NCBI GenBank assembly: GCA_023953845.1
Contig: JAMLJC010000001.1
Coordinates: 620,001-684,000 of the forward strand
From: Rhizobiaceae bacterium
GTDB lineage: Bacteria; Pseudomonadota; Alphaproteobacteria; Rhizobiales; Rhizobiaceae
Reading direction: 5' to 3'
DNA length: 64,000 nucleotides
Shown here: positions 52,272-59,737 of the stretch, piece by piece
How positions within the stretch are numbered: position 1 is the first letter of the stretch
Layout of the letters: the number at the start of each line of letters is the position of its first letter
The notes under the pieces: generated by a model
Databases searched by the model: none
What the model was told of the DNA's origin: nothing
The model's input: only the letters and a program-made list of their open reading frames with translations
Translations under genes and position numbers: made by a program

Positions 52272-53612
52272 TCACCGCACGCCGCCATCACGGATGACGC
52301 AGAAATAGTCGTCAAGACCGATCTGGCCTCCCTTCATGGCGATTTCCAGCCCATCGATCGCTGGCCGCCACGAGTGCGCGACGCAAAGCGGAGACCCCGG
52401 CGACTGCGTCAGCGGCATGCGCATCAGGAGTGCGTCGACTCCGAGTTCCGCCAGCGCATGGCTGGACGTGTCGCCTCCCGCGATGACGGCCCGCCTTAAC
52501 CCGGCCCTCTCCACAAGCTGCGAAAGAATGCGGCCCAGCGAGCGCCCGAGCCGCTGCCGCGCGCCTGCGTCGAGTTCCGCGCCTTGATCGGAAGCCGGTC
52601 CGAGCGCGGTGTAGAGCACCACGCTCCTGCCATCCGCCAGAACGCCTAGCGCATCGCGCGCGGCCTCGCTAGTGGCGCGGCCAGCCTCGTCGCCGCAGAG
52701 GCGCAACGGATCGAGCGCGATCCCCGCAAAACCGTTGTCGCAAGCGTACCGGATCTGCGCCTCGGTGGTCGACGAGACGCTGCCGGAAACGACGGCGATT
52801 TTTCCCGCCGGCTCCACACTCGCCTGCACCGCGTCATCGCCGTTCCGCTGCTCCTCCTGCCACGCAGACAGCAGCGCATATTCGACGCCCGAGGAACCGC
52901 AGCAGAACGCGCCGCCGCCATCCATCATCCGCAAAATCTGTTTGCCGGCTATCTTCTGCGTTTCCGGATCGGCGACATCGAGCAGGACGATGCCGCCGCT
53001 GTCCTTCGCCCTGTCGATTCTCTGGCCGATGTCGGGCGCCCGAAGTGAAGCGAGATCGATGAGGAAGGACGGCAGCGATGTCTGCCTTGAGAGATGCGCC
53101 AACACGTCCGCCTCGTCCATGGGTGTGACAGGATGGCGGCTCATCACGGGATGCCGGTCTATCCGGAAGATTTTGTCCCTATAGGCCGCGAACAGCTGGC
53201 CAAAGGCGGTGTAGCGCCGCAGTTGCGGCGCGCCGATGACAAGCGGCACAGCGCGTTGACCGAAGACGCGCAAACCGATCTCGATGGCCCGCCCGATATT
53301 GCCGATGGCCGGGCTGGAATCGAAGGTCGAGCACACCTTGTAGTGGCTGACCCGCGCGCTGAGCGATTTCAGCCACGCGAATGCCTGCGGCAGGTTCGCG
53401 TCCATCCACTGCGGCGTTTCGCTGCGGCTTGTCCCGGCAAGACCGATGGCGCGGCAATGCGCGAAGCGCGCCATCAACCCTTCATCCGGGATGCGCAGGA
53501 AAAGCACTGTCGGCACGCCATGCGAGGAGAGCGCCTCCATCACGTCGGTCGAGCCGGTGAGGTCGTCGCCGTAATAGCTGAGCAGCAGATGCTTTTCCTG
53601 CTCAGGCCGCAT
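52272..53612 (-). CDS. oiaK: 3-oxo-isoapionate kinase (four-carbon acid sugar kinase family, DUF1537)
   Basis: A 446-residue kinase of the OtnK/DUF1537 family. The N-terminal YYGDDLTGSTDVMEAL is the hallmark sugar-binding motif, and the C-terminal domain has VIAGGDTSSHALAELGV, the ATP-site GG(D/E)TS. I start at ATG 53612 (MRPEQEK), which overlaps the RuBisCO-like gene's end by 11 bases. In the described D-apionate pathway, OiaK phosphorylates 3-oxo-isoapionate to the 4-phosphate used by OiaX. Assignment comes from the family plus the oiaX and apnO neighbours. Confidence 0.85.
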   Translation of the reverse strand: MRPEQEKHLLLSYYGDDLTGSTDVMEALSSHGVPTVLFLRIPDEGLMARFAHCRAIGLAGTSRSETPQWMDANLPQAFAWLKSLSARVSHYKVCSTFDSSPAIGNIGRAIEIGLRVFGQRAVPLVIGAPQLRRYTAFGQLFAAYRDKIFRIDRHPVMSRHPVTPMDEADVLAHLSRQTSLPSFLIDLASLRAPDIGQRIDRAKDSGGIVLLDVADPETQKIAGKQILRMMDGGGAFCCGSSGVEYALLSAWQEEQRNGDDAVQASVEPAGKIAVVSGSVSSTTEAQIRYACDNGFAGIALDPLRLCGDEAGRATSEAARDALGVLADGRSVVLYTALGPASDQGAELDAGARQRLGRSLGRILSQLVERAGLRRAVIAGGDTSSHALAELGVDALLMRMPLTQSPGSPLCVAHSWRPAIDGLEIAMKGGQIGLDDYFCVIRDGGVR

Positions 53613-54855
53613 CGGCGCTGGCTCCGAACTTTTCGAGCGACTGCGCGAGTTCCGGATGGCTGCGCGCATAGACCGGAAGATCGATGCCTTCCACTGCCGC
53701 CTCCCACGCCTGCCGGACGGCGCGGACGCCTGCCGCGGGACCGCCGGGATGACTGACGATGCCGCCGCCGCAAAGATACATCAGGTCGACGGTGTGGCCG
53801 GTGCGGCGATAGGTTTCGGGGGCTTGGCCACCCCATTGCCCCGAGCAAACCACGGGCAAGGCGCAGTCGCCGGGCGCGAAGAGCGGCGTGGTGACGGCCT
53901 TGAAGGAGTCGACAAACGAGTCGTCCGGCTCCCAGTATTTCGCGCCGATGCCGTTGATCTGGAACTGGTCGACGCCGAGCAGCCGCCAGAACTGCTGCCA
54001 GACGCTGAAGCTCATGCCGAGCCCCGGGTGCCGGGTGAGGATGTCCCAGCCGTTGCGGTGAGCATGGATGACGAGGTTCGACCGTTTGCGCAGGAAGGCG
54101 AGCCCTCCCATGCCGACGGAGTTGATGTTGACCACCGCGGCATTGCCGCCGGCCTTCGCGACGATGTCGTGATTGCGCATCATCACGTCCGGATCGGAAT
54201 GCGAGATGCCGAAGGCGTACATGGGCTTGCGGCCGGTCTTCTGTTCGCGATCCAGCACGCGCGGCATAATGGCGGCCACGCGTTCGGCCAGCGGCGAATA
54301 GGACGGGCTCATGAGCTTCTCGTCGTCCTTGATGAAGTCGACATCGGCGTCGATCAGCTCGCCGACCATCGCGGCAGCCTCGTCAGGCCTGAGACCGAGC
54401 GCCGGCTTGATGATGCCGCCGATGATCGGGCGGCCCTCGACGCCGGTGAGGCGCCTGCTTCCCGCGACGCCGAACCGCGGTCCCGGATGCGCATCCCGGA
54501 ACTCGTCCGGCAGCCGCATGCCGACAACGCGTATGCCGGTCAGCCCCTTGATCGAAAAGACGCCGCCGACCGCGATCGTCATCAGCGCGGAGAGATCGGT
54601 GCCGATCGCGTCAACAGGAAAGCCGATGTCGGCCTCGGCGCGATTGAAGCGCATGCCGGGAACATCCGGGAGCGATGGCGTCGTCGTCGGTTCGAGGCGG
54701 CGCACATCGAGCACGCGCGCCGCGGCGCGCGCCTTGAGCTCGGCGGTCTCGCCGGGAAGCGGAACGAAGGTGCCGGTGGACTGATCGCTCGCGATCTTCG
54801 CCGCGAGCGCCTCGGTGCTGCCGGGCGTCTCGATCAGATAGGTAAGGACGATCAT
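53602..54855 (-). CDS. oiaX: RuBisCO-like protein, 3-oxo-isoapionate-4-phosphate decarboxylase
   Basis: A 417-residue form IV RuBisCO-like protein. It keeps the carbamylation motif as DFIKDDEKLM (Lys, Asp and Glu metal ligands), the first lysine of KPALGL, HAHR, SGQWGG and CGGGIVSHPGG. It lacks the second lysine of the RuBisCO KPK motif (KPA here) and the usual His near loop 6, so it cannot be a carbon-fixing RuBisCO. With a DUF1537 kinase overlapping downstream and ApnO nearby it matches OiaX, which decarboxylates 3-oxo-isoapionate 4-phosphate to L-erythrulose 1-phosphate. ATG 54855; the ribosome site is weak. Confidence 0.88.
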   Translation of the reverse strand: MIVLTYLIETPGSTEALAAKIASDQSTGTFVPLPGETAELKARAAARVLDVRRLEPTTTPSLPDVPGMRFNRAEADIGFPVDAIGTDLSALMTIAVGGVFSIKGLTGIRVVGMRLPDEFRDAHPGPRFGVAGSRRLTGVEGRPIIGGIIKPALGLRPDEAAAMVGELIDADVDFIKDDEKLMSPSYSPLAERVAAIMPRVLDREQKTGRKPMYAFGISHSDPDVMMRNHDIVAKAGGNAAVVNINSVGMGGLAFLRKRSNLVIHAHRNGWDILTRHPGLGMSFSVWQQFWRLLGVDQFQINGIGAKYWEPDDSFVDSFKAVTTPLFAPGDCALPVVCSGQWGGQAPETYRRTGHTVDLMYLCGGGIVSHPGGPAAGVRAVRQAWEAAVEGIDLPVYARSHPELAQSLEKFGASADAA

Positions 54856-54890
54856 CGAGGCCCGGCCCAGCTTTTGCTTTCCGGCGAACT

Positions 54891-54905
54891 GGTATAATGA
54901 GCATC
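54891..54905. promoter_or_regulatory. NanR-like direct-repeat operator 1
   Basis: GGTATAATGAGCATC contains two GGTAT-like half-sites with a 9-bp period. It lies between the divergent oiaX and GntR genes and covers a perfect TATAAT (54893-54898) on the plus strand, the likely -10 of the regulator. The same 9-bp-period pattern occurs at 56563 and 56668. Confidence 0.6.
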
Positions 54906-54959
54906 ACTGCAATGCAAGCGCCACGCCCGCCGGCAACCGCCGATGTCAGGAATACGCTC

Positions 54960-55679
54960 ATGGAGCCAACGGAACCGATCGTCCGACGCAAGCTGTCCGA
55001 TGAAGTCCTCGCACGGCTGAAGCTTCTGATAACGAGTGGCGCGCTGAAGCCGGGCGACGAGATGCCGTCCGAACGCGAGCTCATGGAGCGCTTCGGCGTA
55101 GGCCGTCCCGCCGTCAGGGAAGCATTGCAGGCGCTGGCGAACATGGGGCTTGTCGCGATCTCGCATGGCGAGCGGGCCAAGGTATTGCGGCTCAACGCCC
55201 AATCCATCCTGAAACAGGTCGACAGCGCCGCGAAGATCATGCTGTCTTCGTCCAGCGACTCGCTGGAGCACCTGAAGAGCGCGCGCATCTTCTTCGAGCG
55301 CGGCATGGTGCGCGAGGCGGCCGAGAGGGCGATGCCGGCCGATGTCGAGACGCTGCAGTCGATCCTCGAGCGCCAGCGCGGCCTGCTTGGCGACGCCGAC
55401 GGTTTCATCGACGCCGACATGGCGTTTCACACGCAGATCGCGTCGATCTCCGGCAACCCGATCTATGCGGCCGTCAGCGCCGCCATGCTCGGCTGGCTGA
55501 AGGAGTACCACACCGAGATGCTGATCTGGACGGGCAAGGAGAAGTATACGCTCGCCGAGCACCAGCGGATCATCGGACGCATCGCCGCGAACGACCCCGA
55601 TGGCGCCGAACGCGAAATGGTCAAGCATCTGGAGCGCTCGCGCGCCCTCTATGTCGCGGCCGAACGCAACGCGTCCTGA
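54960..55679 (+). CDS. GntR/FadR-family regulator (NanR-like) of the apionate module
   Basis: A 239-residue protein. The N-terminal winged helix has RRKLSDEVLARLKLL, PSERELMERFGVGRPAVREA and LVAISHGERAKV. The C-terminal all-helical FCD ligand domain has DMAFHTQIASISGNPIYAAV and carries the metal-binding His/Asp set. I start at ATG 54960, preceded by AGGAAT. The ATG at 54897 lies inside the operator and overlaps a TATAAT, so it is unlikely. It is divergent from oiaX and probably represses oiaXK and itself. Confidence 0.9.
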   Translation: MEPTEPIVRRKLSDEVLARLKLLITSGALKPGDEMPSERELMERFGVGRPAVREALQALANMGLVAISHGERAKVLRLNAQSILKQVDSAAKIMLSSSSDSLEHLKSARIFFERGMVREAAERAMPADVETLQSILERQRGLLGDADGFIDADMAFHTQIASISGNPIYAAVSAAMLGWLKEYHTEMLIWTGKEKYTLAEHQRIIGRIAANDPDGAEREMVKHLERSRALYVAAERNAS

Positions 55680-55709
55680 CGCGCCTGGCCCTCGCCTCCT
55701 TCCGCGCGC

Positions 55710-56537
55710 TCAGGTGATGCGGCGGATGCTGGCGGCGATCTCTTCCGGCTCGAAGATGCGTTTCCAGTCATCCTTCATCAGCGCCGGCTTGCCGAATTCG
55801 ATCGCCTTGTTGCAGGCATCGGAAAAAGCGCCCTCGCGTTCGCCGAAGATGACGGATGCCAGCACGTTGATGTGTCCCAGCAGGAAGTCGAGCGCGGCCT
55901 GGCGGTCGACGCCGCGCCGGACGACCTCGTCGACGCCGTCGCGCATCACTTCCAGCAACGAGGCGCACATGGTCTCGGCAAGCGCCGGCTCCAGCATCGC
56001 GAGTTGCTCCACGGTCAGCCGATGCGAGCGCATCACCGGCGCCCAGATGGTTTTCGCCACCGCTTCACCTCTGGCGTAGTCGCTTTCCGGGCCTTGCATC
56101 AGCGCGCTGACGATGTGCTGCCTGGCCTTGACGCCGCCGAAATAGTCTTTCTTCGCCTCCATGTCCGTCTCATCGTTGAACAGCGGCGGATGGCAGGGAT
56201 GGGTGATGAAATAGGTCAGATCGGGACGGTCGGGCAGATGGCCGGCATAGGGCGCGGCCGCGTCGAGCACGATGACCATGGTGCCGGGCTTGAGCTGCTT
56301 CTCGATGCCCGCCGCGACCTTGCCGATATGCGTGTCAGGGACGGCCAGAACGACGATCTCGGCGCCGTCGAGCGCCTGGTCGACCGGCACCGCGTCGAGG
56401 CCGAGGCCGCCCTTCAGCCTCTGCCGGCCGGCCTCGCTCACCTCCACATGCCGCACCTCAAAGGGTGAGGCGCGGAAGTTCGCCGCCAGACGGTAACCCA
56501 TCTTTCCACCGGCTCCGAACAGAGCAACCGTAGTCAT
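55710..56537 (-). CDS. apnO: D-apionate oxidoisomerase
   Basis: A 275-residue Rossmann-type dehydrogenase. The N-terminal ALFGAGGKMGYRLAANFR is followed by VVLAVPDTHIGKVAAGI, YFITHPCHPPLFNDETDM, a long helical C-terminal domain (FLLGHINVLASVIFGEREGAF) and DACNKAIEFGKPALMKDDW. This matches the ApnO family (phosphogluconate-dehydrogenase-like C-terminal domain), which oxidises and rearranges D-apionate to 3-oxo-isoapionate with NAD. ATG 56537 follows GAGGAAA. It converges on the first GntR gene and is divergent from the second. Confidence 0.9.
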   Translation of the reverse strand: MTTVALFGAGGKMGYRLAANFRASPFEVRHVEVSEAGRQRLKGGLGLDAVPVDQALDGAEIVVLAVPDTHIGKVAAGIEKQLKPGTMVIVLDAAAPYAGHLPDRPDLTYFITHPCHPPLFNDETDMEAKKDYFGGVKARQHIVSALMQGPESDYARGEAVAKTIWAPVMRSHRLTVEQLAMLEPALAETMCASLLEVMRDGVDEVVRRGVDRQAALDFLLGHINVLASVIFGEREGAFSDACNKAIEFGKPALMKDDWKRIFEPEEIAASIRRIT

Positions 56538-56562
56538 CGCATTTCCTCTTCTCCGGATAACT

Positions 56563-56577
56563 GGTATGCTGAGTATC
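56563..56577. promoter_or_regulatory. NanR-like direct-repeat operator 2 (apnO promoter)
   Basis: GGTATGCTGAGTATC is 26 bp upstream of the apnO start codon and differs from operator 1 at only four of 15 positions. The flanking CT before and A after are shared with operator 1, so the match extends over about 18 bases. Confidence 0.6.
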
Positions 56578-56667
56578 AGATTATCAATCCATATGTCAGC
56601 GGGATTGTGTGAGAAAGAACCTATGCCCCGCTTGACTCAACCGTCGGCTGCGATACGGTGGTCCAAT

Positions 56668-56682
56668 GGTATGACAGGTATG
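56668..56682. promoter_or_regulatory. NanR-like direct-repeat operator 3 (second GntR promoter)
   Basis: GGTATGACAGGTATG is an exact direct repeat of GGTATG at a 9-bp period, very close to the GGTATA repeats bound by E. coli NanR. It lies just before the chosen start of the second GntR gene. A TTGACT (56632-56637) could be its -35. Confidence 0.6.
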
Positions 56683-56690
56683 CCAGAGCA

Positions 56691-57410
56691 GTGATAGGGG
56701 TTCTTCTCAAACAACGGAAGTTGTCGGACGAGGTGGCGGAACACCTCGAACGCCTCATTCGCACCGGCGAGCTCGCGGAGGCCGATCGCCTGCCGTCGGA
56801 GCGGGAGTTGATGCGGCAGTTCGGCGTCGGCCGTCCCTCGATCCGCGAGGCCTTGCTGCATCTCAGCAAGATGGGTCTGGTCGAGGTCCGGTCGGGCGAG
56901 CGGGCGCGGATCACCCGGCCGACGCCGCAATTCGTCATTGATGCGCTGGCGGTCCCTGCACGCCACATGATGAGCGCGCCGGGCGGCGTTCAGAATTTCC
57001 AGAATGCGCGCCTTTTCTTCGAGATCGGCCTGGTGCGGAATGCGGCTGCCACGGCGACGGAGGAAGACATCGCACGGCTGCGGGAAGCTCTGGAGGCCAA
57101 TCGCGAATCGATCGGCGATATCAGGCGTTTCGAGCAGACCGACGTCGACTTCCACTACGAACTGGCGCTGATGGCCCGCAATCCGATCTTCACGGCCATC
57201 CACGCGGCTCTGGCTGACTGGCTGCACGAGCAACGGCGAACGACGCTCTCGGCGGGCGAGGACGAAGCCACTCATGCCGCATATGACGCGCACCGCCTGA
57301 TCTTCGAGGCGGTAGAGGCGCGCGATCAGGATCGGGCGGAAAGGGCGATGCGCGATCATCTCGAATATGTCGCACGCCGCTACAACTCGGTTGTGGAGGC
57401 GCGCGCGTGA
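56691..57410 (+). CDS. GntR/FadR-family regulator (NanR-like)
   Basis: A 239-residue regulator with KLSDEVAEHLERLI, PSERELMRQFGVGRPSIREA and LVEVRSGERARITRP in the winged helix. The FCD domain resembles NanR (SAPGGVQNFQNARLFFEIGLV, DVDFHYELALMARNPIF). The start is uncertain. GTG 56691 clears the operator at 56668-56682 and gives the same length as the neighbouring GntR protein; a GTG at 56658 would place the operator inside the gene. Its stop overlaps the start of the ABM gene (GTGA), so it leads the rightward operon. Confidence 0.88.
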   Translation: MIGVLLKQRKLSDEVAEHLERLIRTGELAEADRLPSERELMRQFGVGRPSIREALLHLSKMGLVEVRSGERARITRPTPQFVIDALAVPARHMMSAPGGVQNFQNARLFFEIGLVRNAAATATEEDIARLREALEANRESIGDIRRFEQTDVDFHYELALMARNPIFTAIHAALADWLHEQRRTTLSAGEDEATHAAYDAHRLIFEAVEARDQDRAERAMRDHLEYVARRYNSVVEARA

Positions 57411-57706
57411 GCGGTTTCGTGATCATCGTCGACTTCCGCCTCATGCCCGGGACCCGCGCAGCCTTCCGGCCGCTGATGGACGCCAACGCCCGCGCTTCGG
57501 TTCGGGACGAGCCGGGCTGCCGCCGTTTCGACGTGGTCGAGCCGGAAGGCGATCCGGAGCGCATCCTGCTCTACGAGGTCTATGACGATGCTGCCGCCTT
57601 CGACGCGCATTGCCGCACTTCGCATTTTCTCGCTTTCGACGCGAAAAGCGCGCCGCTGGTGAAAGACAAGCAGGTCATTCGCGGGGCGCTGGTCTGCGAA
57701 GGCTAG
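57407..57706 (+). CDS. ABM-domain (antibiotic biosynthesis monooxygenase-like) small protein
   Basis: A 99-residue dimeric alpha-beta-barrel-type protein. FVIIVDFRLMPGTRAAFRPL is followed by DEPGCRRFDVVEPEGDPERI, LLYEVYDDAAAFDAHCRTSHF, the family profile. The GTG start overlaps the regulator stop by four bases. ABM proteins include quinone and heme monooxygenases and LsrG-type isomerases of sugar-derived signals. In a sugar-acid operon an isomerase-like role is plausible but unproven. Confidence 0.82.
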   Translation: MSGFVIIVDFRLMPGTRAAFRPLMDANARASVRDEPGCRRFDVVEPEGDPERILLYEVYDDAAAFDAHCRTSHFLAFDAKSAPLVKDKQVIRGALVCEG

Positions 57707-57764
57707 GAAAGACATATGGCCGGAATGCCTCAGCGGCGGCGCGGCCCCAGGGAGGAAATGGACG

Positions 57765-58556
57765 ATGGCTGAAAACGCCCTGAGGGAGATGATGCAACAC
57801 GGCAAGGTGAAGCTCGGGCACCTCGTCGCCGAGTTCGCGACGCCGGGGATAGGACACATACTGAAGGCGGCGGGTTGCGACTACGTCTTCTTCGACATGG
57901 AGCATTCCGGATTCGGCATGGAGACCCTGAAGAACGCCCTGCGCTTCTTCGAGGCTGCCGATCTTCCGGCCATGGTGCGCGTCCCCTCTCACGATACGCA
58001 TTTCATCGCCCGCGCGATGGACATGGGCGTCGAGGGGCTCATCGTCCCGATGGTCGGCAACATCGAGCAGGTGCGCCGCATCGTCAGCGCCATGAAGTAC
58101 CATCCCGCCGGCGGGCGCGGCGTCGCGCTTCAGATCGCCCACGACCGCTACAGGCCGGGCACTGTCGCCGACAAGTTCTCTGCCGCCAACAACCGCACCG
58201 TCTTCATAGCGCTGATCGAGACCGCGGAGGGCGTGGACAATATCGACGCGATCGCGACGGCCGAGGGAGTCGATTGCCTGTGGGTCGGCCATTTTGATCT
58301 TTCGGTTTCGCTGGGGATTCCCGGCGAGTTCGGCAATCCCGCCTTCACGGCCGCAATGGACAAGGTGGTCGCGGCCGCGAAGCGTCACGGAAAGTCGCTC
58401 GGCCGCCTCGTCGGCAACGTTCAGCAGGGCGCCGACATGTATGGCCAGGGTTTCGATTTTGTCTGCTATCAGGGCGATATCTGGCTGCTTTACGAAGCGC
58501 TCGCCGATGCGGTCGGCAAGCTGCGCGAAAGCTGCCAGACGGACGGAGGTCGGTGA
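57765..58556 (+). CDS. HpcH/HpaI-family 2-keto acid aldolase
   Basis: A 263-residue class II-type aldolase of the HpcH/HpaI family. It has FDMEHSGFG with metal/substrate residues, VRVPSHD, GVEGLIVPMVGNIEQV, the metal Glu in FIALIETAEGV, and VGHFDLSVSLGIPGE. Members cleave 4-hydroxy-2-keto acids to pyruvate plus an aldehyde. ATG 57765 follows AGGGAGG. Its stop overlaps the dehydrogenase start (TGATG). It is not part of the known apnO-oiaK-oiaX route, so it suggests a second substrate or a branch. Confidence 0.88.
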   Translation: MAENALREMMQHGKVKLGHLVAEFATPGIGHILKAAGCDYVFFDMEHSGFGMETLKNALRFFEAADLPAMVRVPSHDTHFIARAMDMGVEGLIVPMVGNIEQVRRIVSAMKYHPAGGRGVALQIAHDRYRPGTVADKFSAANNRTVFIALIETAEGVDNIDAIATAEGVDCLWVGHFDLSVSLGIPGEFGNPAFTAAMDKVVAAAKRHGKSLGRLVGNVQQGADMYGQGFDFVCYQGDIWLLYEALADAVGKLRESCQTDGGR

Positions 58557-59608
58557 TGGCTGGCGACCTATTCCGGATCGCGCTGTCGGGCGACTTCCGC
58601 AAGCCGGACGGCTCGCCGACCTACCCCGATTTCGATCTTCGGCCGCTTTATGAGGCGCCGGGCGTCGAGGTGGAATTCCTCGAATCCAACAATCCGCTGA
58701 AGGCCGAGCAACTCGAGGATTTCGACGCTCTCATCCTTTTGGTGCACCGCTTCTCGCCCGACAGTGTGCCGAAAAGCGGCCGTCTCTCCGTCGTCGCCCG
58801 CTTCGGCGTCGGCTACGACACGGTGGACGTGCCCGCCTGCACGAAAGCCGGCATCGCGCTTGTCATAACGCCCGACGGCGTGCGCCGTCCCGTGGCCGTG
58901 TCGGTGATCACGCTCATGCTGGCGCTCACCGGCAAGCTCATGGTCAAGGATCGGCTCACGCGCATGGGCGCGCGCGGTTTCGAGCAGCGGTCGGCGCATA
59001 TGGGCATCGGCCTTGTCGGCCGCACGCTCGGCTCGCTCGGCATCGGCAATATCGGCGCGGAAGTCTTCCGCATGGCCAAGCCGTTCGACATGAAGTTCAT
59101 CGCGCACGATCCATTCGCGGACGCCGCCATGGCGCGGGAGCTCGGGATCGAACTGGTCGGTATCGAGGAGTTGTTCTCCCGCGCGGACGTGCTGTCGGTG
59201 AGCTGCCCGCTGACGAAGGAGACGAGGCATATCGTGAACGCCGGGCGTATCGCGATGATGAAACCGACCGCCTACCTCATCAACACCGCTCGCGGCCCGA
59301 TCATCGACCAGAAGGCCTTGACGAAGGCGCTTCAGGAAAACCGCATCGCCGGCGCCGGCCTCGACGTTCTGGAACAGGAGCCACCGGACGTCGACGACCC
59401 GATCCTGAAACTCGACAACGTCATTCTGGCGCCGCACGCGCTGTGCTGGACCGATCAGTGTTTTGCCGGCAATGGCGCGGCGGATGTCCGCGCGGTGCTC
59501 GACGTCATGCATGGCCGCGACCCGCGGGGCGTAGTGAACAGGGAGGTTCTTGCCACGGATCGCTGGAAGGAGCGCCTGGCCGACTACGCCGCGCGCTTCG
59601 GCGCATGA
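58556..59608 (+). CDS. D-isomer-specific 2-hydroxyacid dehydrogenase
   Basis: A 350-residue dehydrogenase. The NAD motif is GRTLGSLGIGNIGAEV near residue 160. The catalytic Arg is in NTARGPIIDQKAL, the Glu in LDVLEQEPPDVDDP, and the His in APHALCWT. These enzymes reduce or oxidise 2-hydroxy acids such as glycerate or glyoxylate-type substrates. ATG 58556 follows GGAGGT and shares a base with the aldolase stop. Its likely job is converting the hydroxy/keto-acid product linked to the aldolase. Confidence 0.92.
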   Translation: MAGDLFRIALSGDFRKPDGSPTYPDFDLRPLYEAPGVEVEFLESNNPLKAEQLEDFDALILLVHRFSPDSVPKSGRLSVVARFGVGYDTVDVPACTKAGIALVITPDGVRRPVAVSVITLMLALTGKLMVKDRLTRMGARGFEQRSAHMGIGLVGRTLGSLGIGNIGAEVFRMAKPFDMKFIAHDPFADAAMARELGIELVGIEELFSRADVLSVSCPLTKETRHIVNAGRIAMMKPTAYLINTARGPIIDQKALTKALQENRIAGAGLDVLEQEPPDVDDPILKLDNVILAPHALCWTDQCFAGNGAADVRAVLDVMHGRDPRGVVNREVLATDRWKERLADYAARFGA

Positions 59609-59737
59609 GGGCTATGACGAACTGAGGCGCTGGCCGGTTCGGTCAAGTCTTGAGAATGCCCGGCCGCTGCGCCCGCGACCGAGTCAAAATCGAATGCTGA
59701 AGCCCGTTGGGCTCGGCCATCAGGGAGGAGTGAAGCC

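Noticed and set aside
53602..54855. A true carbon-fixing RuBisCO large subunit
   Set aside because: The second lysine of KPK and the His near loop 6 are missing, the length is too short, and there is no small subunit or phosphoribulokinase; kinase and apnO neighbours identify a catabolic RuBisCO-like protein.
54897..54959. Longer N-terminus for the first GntR regulator starting at the ATG at 54897
   Set aside because: That ATG overlaps the TATAAT and the direct-repeat operator and lacks a ribosome site; ATG 54960 has AGGAAT and gives the same length as its paralogue.
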